Shown here piece after piece: positions 5,784 to 9,573 of a stretch of 9,573 bases of DNA. The notes below the pieces were generated by a model. The model ran no database searches. It had not been told where the DNA came from and saw nothing but the letters and a program-made list of their open reading frames with translations. The stretch covers positions 1 through 9,573 of the forward strand of contig NZ_JAGGKC010000051.1 in assembly GCF_017873395.1 (NCBI RefSeq), in the 5' to 3' direction. Position 1 is the stretch's first letter. Every line of letters starts with the position of its first letter. The DNA is from Youngiibacter multivorans. GTDB taxonomy: Bacteria; Bacillota; Clostridia; Clostridiales; Clostridiaceae. A program made the position numbers and the translations under genes.

Positions 5784-7154
5784 TTATACAACATGTTGTG
5801 GTTTTTCCCTTTGTAGGAGTATCACTGTCTCAATGTGTGGAGTATTCGGAAACAGGTCTACTACCTTGGTCCTCTTTATCTCATATCCCTTCGCTGTCAG
5901 GTATTTCAGATCAGACACAAGGGTTTTGGGATTGCAGGATACATATATTATTTCATTGGCTTTGAAGTTCACAACGTACTCCAGAGCCTTTGGATGTACT
6001 CCCCCCCTGGGCGGGTCAAGTATTATCAGGTCAGGAGAGGATTCAAGTTTTGCTATGACATCCTTGACATCACCTGCAATGAAGGTTGTGTGGTCAAGCC
6101 CGTTGAGCACAGCGTTTTCATTGGCAGCAGAAGCCGCCTCTTCAATTATCTCGACTCCAATGACCCTATCAGCGTATTCAGATACGATCTGACCGATAGT
6201 TCCCGTTCCGCAATAAAGGTCGAAAATCTCGTTCTTTTTTTCAGAGATGAAGCTTCTAACAGTGCTGTATAGGAGCTCTGCACCCTTTGTATTTGTTTGG
6301 AAAAATGAAAAGGGCGATATCTTGAATTTCAAACCAAGCAGTTCCTCAAAAATATGGTCTCTGCCTTCAAGTACATTAAGCTTGTCGCAGTTTACTGCAT
6401 CTGCAGGATTGTCATTTTCAGTGTGCAGGACAGAAACCAGGTCATAATCGAGTTCCAGTTCCATAAGGCCCTTTTTCCAGACTTCTGTATCCAGCTCCCC
6501 CTTGGTTGTTGTGATAAGGTTAACCATGAGCTCGCGGGTATTCTCTCCTCTGCGGATCATCAGGTGCCTTAGAACCCCTTCCCATTTCATTACCCTGTAG
6601 TACGGAGTTCCAAGCTTTCTGAAATGTTCAACCGTGTAGCTAAGAATCTTGGTGAAGTCCTCAGGGACAAGCAGGCATCCATCCACGTTCACAACTGCAT
6701 TCTTTACACCCCTGTAGTGCATTCCAAGTGTAAGTTCACCATTCCTTACCTCGTCACCGAATGTGAACTCCATCTTGTTCCTGTATCCGTATTGTTCCTT
6801 TACAGCAACCAATCCCTCGTATATACCCATCGGAAGCCCTGCTTCAGAAAATAGGTTTACAACCTCATCATTCTTCATTTTCTCCTGGAGGTCCATTGGA
6901 ATGTTCTGGCTGATACATCCGCCACACTTTCCGAAGTGTCTGCAAGGCGCATCAATCTCATATGGAGCCTTTTCACAGACCCCTCGCAGCTTTGCTTCAG
7001 CCTTTCCATTGCGGTTCTTGGACACTCTCGCAGAAACTTTCTGACTCGGGAAAGCTCCTTTAACTGACACTTTCACTCCATCGGCATATCCGATTCCTGT
7101 AGCTGGGAATTCATGCGACTCTATTCTTACTTCTATCAATTCGTTCTTCTTCAA
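5784..7154 (-). CDS. rlmD: 23S rRNA (uracil-5-)-methyltransferase RlmD/RlmCD family (456 aa)
   Basis: The enzyme uses S-adenosylmethionine to methylate C5 of a uridine in 23S rRNA (U1939 in E. coli; some Gram-positive members also modify U747). Residues ~1-60 form a TRAM RNA-binding domain. Cys71, Cys77, Cys80 (CRHFGKCGGC) and Cys160 match the iron-sulfur cysteines of E. coli RlmD. The methyltransferase domain shows FFQTNT (Gln286), the SAM loop DLYCGTGTIG (312-321), DPPRGG (380-385) and the nucleophile Cys407 in YVSCNPKTL. Its length is normal for the family. The start is a TTG at 7154 with AAAGGA eight bases before it. The first internal ATG would delete the TRAM domain and three cluster cysteines, so the TTG start is required. 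It lies 61 bases behind an MmcQ/YjbR gene on the same strand and is probably cotranscribed. Confidence 0.93.
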   Translation of the reverse strand: MKKNELIEVRIESHEFPATGIGYADGVKVSVKGAFPSQKVSARVSKNRNGKAEAKLRGVCEKAPYEIDAPCRHFGKCGGCISQNIPMDLQEKMKNDEVVNLFSEAGLPMGIYEGLVAVKEQYGYRNKMEFTFGDEVRNGELTLGMHYRGVKNAVVNVDGCLLVPEDFTKILSYTVEHFRKLGTPYYRVMKWEGVLRHLMIRRGENTRELMVNLITTTKGELDTEVWKKGLMELELDYDLVSVLHTENDNPADAVNCDKLNVLEGRDHIFEELLGLKFKISPFSFFQTNTKGAELLYSTVRSFISEKKNEIFDLYCGTGTIGQIVSEYADRVIGVEIIEEAASAANENAVLNGLDHTTFIAGDVKDVIAKLESSPDLIILDPPRGGVHPKALEYVVNFKANEIIYVSCNPKTLVSDLKYLTAKGYEIKRTKVVDLFPNTPHIETVILLQREKPQHVV

Positions 7155-7215
7155 AAAATCAATCCTTTCTCAATGATACCCTGATACTTTACCAGAAAAT
7201 CCAAGCCTTGTGAAC

Positions 7216-7581
7216 TCATTCTGTATCCCTGAGCTCATCCCTCTCAGCCCTCGTCAGCTTGTTCACAACCTGCAGATAGGAATGGTCGATCAGCTCCTCA
7301 TAGAATCCGATGCCCATACTGCCATCTACAACCACAGTAATCCAATGCTTCTTGTTGAGATGGTATCCAGGCCTTATGAAACCGAACATGGACCGAAGCT
7401 CCACTGCTCTCTGAGGATCGCACTTCAGGCTTATTTCAAATGGCTCCTCATTGTTAACGAGCATGAATATCCTGCCGGAAACCTTGAAGACCTCAGTAGT
7501 ATCATCGAAAGGAAATGAACTCACGGCCTTTTTCTTGGACAGTGCATGGCCCATAATCATATCCCTGTATTTATCAGACAT
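7216..7581 (-). CDS. MmcQ/YjbR family protein (121 aa)
   Basis: This small cytosolic protein matches the MmcQ/YjbR family (CyaY-like fold, putative DNA-binding). The family pattern is seen in FPFDDTTEVFKVSGRIFMLV near residues 23-42, then ISLKCDPQRAVELR, then GYHLNKKHWITVVVDG, and finally the helix ELIDHSYLQVV near the end. Its length is typical and its biological role is not established. GGAGGTGG precedes the ATG at 7581 by about 6 bases. A promoter with 17-base spacing lies at 7611-7639. rlmD follows on the same strand. Confidence 0.88.
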   Translation of the reverse strand: MSDKYRDMIMGHALSKKKAVSSFPFDDTTEVFKVSGRIFMLVNNEEPFEISLKCDPQRAVELRSMFGFIRPGYHLNKKHWITVVVDGSMGIGFYEELIDHSYLQVVNKLTRAERDELRDTE

Positions 7582-7610
7582 CTTTTTCCACCTCCATCCT
7601 ATACAGTCAG

Positions 7611-7639
7611 ATTATATCATTCCTGACATGCGCTCTCCA
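7611..7639 (-). promoter_or_regulatory. Sigma-A type promoter for the MmcQ/YjbR-rlmD unit
   Basis: The minus strand carries -35 TGGAGA (7634-7639, 4 of 6) and -10 TATAAT (7611-7616, 6 of 6) with exactly 17 bases between. It overlaps the region that must also hold the promoter of the divergent TSUP gene. Confidence 0.65.
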
Positions 7640-7648
7640 TGTTATAAT
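7640..7648 (+). promoter_or_regulatory. Extended -10 candidate for the TSUP gene
   Basis: TGTTATAAT is a perfect extended -10 pointing toward the transporter. The transcript would start near 7655, only about 13 bases before the TTG start and barely including the GGTGA ribosome binding site, so the leader would be very short. It sits within the divergent minus-strand promoter. Confidence 0.4.
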
Positions 7649-7667
7649 CTTATGGTGAAAATAAATT

Positions 7668-8441
7668 TTGATTGGACTGATTTCTTTGCTTTTTAAGATG
7701 ATTTTCCTATGCTCAGCCGGCTTCCTTGCAGCCTTCGTAGATTCAATCGCCGGAGGAGGAGGTCTCATATCACTTCCTGCATACCTTTTTGCTGGAGTAC
7801 CCCCACATTTCGCACTGGGCACAAACAAGTTCGCCAGTACCTCAGGCTCTTTCCTCTCGACCCTTGGCTACGCCAGGTCAAACAAGATCAACTTCAGGCT
7901 TCTTCGGTTCGCAGTACCTGCAACGGTACTGGGTGCAGCACTTGGAGTCAGGACCGTGCTTCTCATACCTCAGGACTTCCTGTCACCCTTCGTATCAGTG
8001 ATGATCCTTGTGGTCGGCCTTTATACAGTCTTCAAGAAAGGGATCGGAGAGCATAACAACTTCACTACGATAACAAGAAGAAAGGTGCTCTTCGGCACCC
8101 TGGTTGGCTTCACCCTTGGCTTCTACGATGGATTCTTCGGACCTGGTACAGGATCATTCCTTATCTTCATATTCATAAGGTTCTTCAGGTATGACTTCAT
8201 AAACGCATCAGGTAATGCCAAGCTCATCAACTTCACCTCGAACATAACTTCACTTGTGATGTTCGCGCTTAACGGAAAGATAGATTATGCAATTGGCATC
8301 CCGGTTGCACTCTTCATGATGATAGGATCTACCGTTGGTACTCGCCTAGCAATCAGGAACGGTTCCAAGTTCATACGCCCCATATTCATCACCATGTCCA
8401 TAGCTGTGTTTGTGAAGCTGGTATGGCAAATGACCACATGA
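7668..8441 (+). CDS. TSUP (TauE/SafE) family membrane transporter (257 aa)
   Basis: This is a polytopic membrane protein with about seven or eight hydrophobic segments and the two family repeats. The first is marked by FVDSIAGGGGLISLPAYL with GTNKFAS (residues 23-57) and the second by GFYDGFFGPGTGSFLIF (151-167) with SGNAKLINFTSN (181-192). Members export small anions such as sulfite, sulfonates or organosulfur compounds. The substrate here cannot be told from sequence, and no sulfur-pathway gene is adjacent. The start taken is TTG at 7668, nine bases after GGTGA; an in-frame TAA at 7662 rules out longer forms. An internal ATG at 7698 lacks a ribosome binding site but would still keep the first helix mostly intact. 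It is divergent from the MmcQ/YjbR gene and ends 87 bases before the IS terminator hairpin. Confidence 0.88.
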   Translation: MIGLISLLFKMIFLCSAGFLAAFVDSIAGGGGLISLPAYLFAGVPPHFALGTNKFASTSGSFLSTLGYARSNKINFRLLRFAVPATVLGAALGVRTVLLIPQDFLSPFVSVMILVVGLYTVFKKGIGEHNNFTTITRRKVLFGTLVGFTLGFYDGFFGPGTGSFLIFIFIRFFRYDFINASGNAKLINFTSNITSLVMFALNGKIDYAIGIPVALFMMIGSTVGTRLAIRNGSKFIRPIFITMSIAVFVKLVWQMTT

Positions 8442-8510
8442 CACAAGCGTAATATCGCCATCATGCTGTGTTTTTACGGCTGCAAAAGTGTCGCCCGGGA
8501 TAATCATCAA

Positions 8511-8530
8511 TGGCATTAAGTTAAAAAGCT
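8511..8530 (+). repeat. Probable left terminal region of the IS4-type element
   Basis: TGGCATTAAGTTAAAAAGCT lies between the end of the transporter gene and the transposase leader. Its ATTAAGTTAA core recalls the ends of IS231/IS4 elements. No matching inverted copy occurs to the right in this window, which fits loss of the right end. The exact boundary is not determined. Confidence 0.35.
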
Positions 8531-8564
8531 TGCATCACGTTATACGTGGTGCAGGTCTTTTTTT
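8529..8564 (+). terminator. Terminator between transporter and transposase
   Basis: CTTGCATCACG pairs with CGTGGTGCAGG (11 bp with two G-U pairs) around TTATA, followed by TCTTTTTTT. It would end the TSUP transcript. If it lies inside the insertion sequence, it would also shield the transposase from transcription entering from outside. Confidence 0.75.
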
Positions 8565-8607
8565 ACCCAAAATTCATTTTTTGTTTGACAAGATACTTAA
8601 AATGTGC

Positions 8608-8650
8608 GGCCGCTTTCGTTACTAATTTTTATACCGTAACGAAAGCGGCC
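8608..8650 (+). other. 15-bp perfect hairpin in the transposase leader
   Basis: GGCCGCTTTCGTTAC (8608-8622) and GTAACGAAAGCGGCC (8636-8650) are perfectly complementary around a 13-base loop. It is GC-rich and ends 26 bases before the transposase ribosome binding site. No T-run follows, so it is not a terminator. Such leader hairpins in insertion sequences commonly reduce transposase expression from read-through RNA; that role is inferred here. Confidence 0.6.
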
Positions 8651-8689
8651 CTTGTAATTAGGAAGATACCAATTGCAAGGAGGGCACAC

Positions 8690-9415
8690 ATGAAAAATAA
8701 TCCGAAAGAGCTAAGAGAAACTTTGTTGTCACTCATTCATGACTTGAAAAATGGTCCAGGTGAACACATCCGAAAACCAGGTGTGGATTTCGTTAGGAAT
8801 CGAAAACTTCCATTCGAAAAGATGATTATCTCGATACTAGGAATGGAAGGAAGTTCATTAACTAACGAAATCCTAAGTCAATACGGATGTAGTATGAACG
8901 TAGCTTCAGCTGCAGCATTTGTACAACAGCGAGCAAAAATAAAACATACCGCACTTGAAAGTTTATTCCATTCATTTGCCCAAAGAACAACAGTAGATTC
9001 GTTGTTTAAGGGGTACCGTTTGCTGGCTGTCGATGGTTCTGACATCCATATCCCAACAAATAAAACTGACTTAGATTCTTTGTATCAATCTAAGGATGGG
9101 AGAAAACTATATAATCTACTGCATCTAAACGCTTTGTATGATATCAAGCGACACACATATGAGGATGCGATAGTGCTGAAAGGGCATCTTTCTAATGAAA
9201 ATCGGGCACTTACAGATATGGTTGACCGATCTATGATGAAAACCCCCGCATTAATTATTGCTGACAGAGGGTATGAGGCTTATAACAACATGGCACATAT
9301 ACAGGAACGGGGGTGGAAATATCTTATAAGAATAAAAGATCATAGTGCCTATTCCAATGGCATTCTACACGGCTTCGAACTCCCATCTGAAGAAGAATTT
9401 GATGTTGATTGTTAG
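8690..9415 (+). pseudogene. IS4-family transposase, C-terminally truncated (241 of ~430-450 aa)
   Basis: The protein matches the N-terminal and central part of IS4-type DDE transposases: helical N-terminus, FEKMIISILGMEGSSLTNE, the first catalytic Asp115 in AVDGSDIHIP and the second, Asp192, in IIADRGYEAYNN. The third catalytic residue lies in the Y-(2)-R-(3)-E-(6)-K signature that should follow about 100 residues later, but the frame stops right after EEFDVDC. Downstream DNA does not encode the missing part in any frame, so this is a deletion or a second insertion, not a simple frameshift, and the enzyme should be inactive. The start is the ATG at 8690 with AAGGAGGG five bases upstream (8677-8684). 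A longer in-frame reading from 8546 runs through the leader hairpins and is rejected. Confidence 0.85.
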
Positions 9416-9573
9416 AGCCGCGAAATTTTGACATAGATTAGCCATGCTTGCCTGTCCGTAAATTGACGGATATACTGGAGAGAGAAAGAATTGAATAGAA
9501 AGGAAAGAACCCCTCCCTGAATTCCGCCTACGAAACTGAATCAGAGAAGGGTCCCCACTAAAATTAATTAGCA
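9416..9573. other. Unrecognised DNA at the right edge
   Basis: The composition and sequence change after the transposase break. I see no gene. The stretch holds a small inverted repeat (TCCGT/ACGGA near 9457-9473), a purine-rich run (about 9475-9508) and an imperfect hairpin (9509-9552). It could be the edge of another mobile element. Confidence 0.4.
9509..9552. repeat. Imperfect inverted repeat / hairpin
   Basis: ACCCCTCCCTGAATTC (9509-9524) pairs with GAATCAGAGAAGGGT (9538-9552): 13 of 15 positions match with one bulged A and a 13-base loop. No T-run follows, so it is not an intrinsic terminator. It may be part of an adjacent mobile element or a leader structure. Confidence 0.45.

Noticed and set aside
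5788..5799. Perfect 12-bp palindrome ACAACATGTTGT at the rlmD stop
   Set aside because: It is short, overlaps the coding end and lacks a T-run or loop, so it is neither a terminator nor a supported operator. A similar palindrome at 5756-5767 is plain AT repeat.
5833..7044. Several plus-strand open frames of 66-145 codons
   Set aside because: They lie antisense to rlmD, lack ribosome binding sites and have no recognisable domains, while rlmD has all its catalytic motifs.
7607..7828. Minus-strand frame overlapping the start of the TSUP gene
   Set aside because: It is antisense to the conserved SIAGGGG motif region and covers the divergent promoters.
7709..8056. Plus-strand frames in other registers within the TSUP gene
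   Set aside because: They are shadows of the transporter; their composition is Arg/Ser/Pro-rich with no protein family pattern.
1..9573. tRNA, rRNA, riboswitch or CRISPR
   Set aside because: I looked for cloverleaf-like sequences, regularly spaced repeats and known riboswitch cores on both strands and saw none.

Overview
The window looks like a low-GC Gram-positive chromosome, most likely a clostridial-type Firmicute. The evidence is AT-rich intergenic DNA, strong AGGAGG-type ribosome binding sites, TTG and GTG starts, lipoprotein signal peptides with short lipoboxes, and an RlmD/RlmCD-type methyltransferase with an iron-sulfur cysteine set. I cannot name the species. No rRNA, tRNA or CRISPR array is visible.

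Layout. Positions 1-95 appear to be one end of an IS66-like insertion sequence, with a UUCG-loop terminator and a CGCTTAC terminus. Positions 139-3235 hold four minus-strand genes for exported proteins: a lipoprotein (139-855) just behind a secreted 321-residue protein (870-1835), a second lipoprotein (2144-2623), and a small secreted protein with a CxxCxxC motif (2753-3235). All are AT-rich and none has a function I recognise. A bidirectional terminator (3394-3438) separates them from a serine recombinase (3641-4564, minus) that stops where its zinc-ribbon domain should begin. Next is a suppressor-of-fused (SUFU) domain protein (4885-5574, minus), a family often used as toxin immunity proteins, but here with no toxin beside it.

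From about 5.78 kb the base composition rises visibly and the genes become conserved housekeeping types: the 23S rRNA uracil methyltransferase rlmD (5784-7154, minus) behind an MmcQ/YjbR protein (7216-7581, minus), and divergently a TauE/SafE (TSUP) membrane transporter (7668-8441, plus). The window closes with an IS4-type insertion sequence whose transposase (8690-9415, plus) has lost its C-terminal third, including the last catalytic residue, at a junction with DNA I do not recognise.

Overall, a backbone segment (5.8-8.4 kb) is flanked by decayed mobile DNA, and the left 5.6 kb reads as an acquired, partly degraded accessory region. The most interesting material is the set of exported proteins, in particular the secreted protein/lipoprotein pair at 139-1835, the 36-bp palindrome upstream of the 2144-2623 lipoprotein, and the orphan SUFU gene. 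A secreted effector with a lipoprotein immunity partner is a possible reading of the pair, but this is inference from gene order and signal peptides only.
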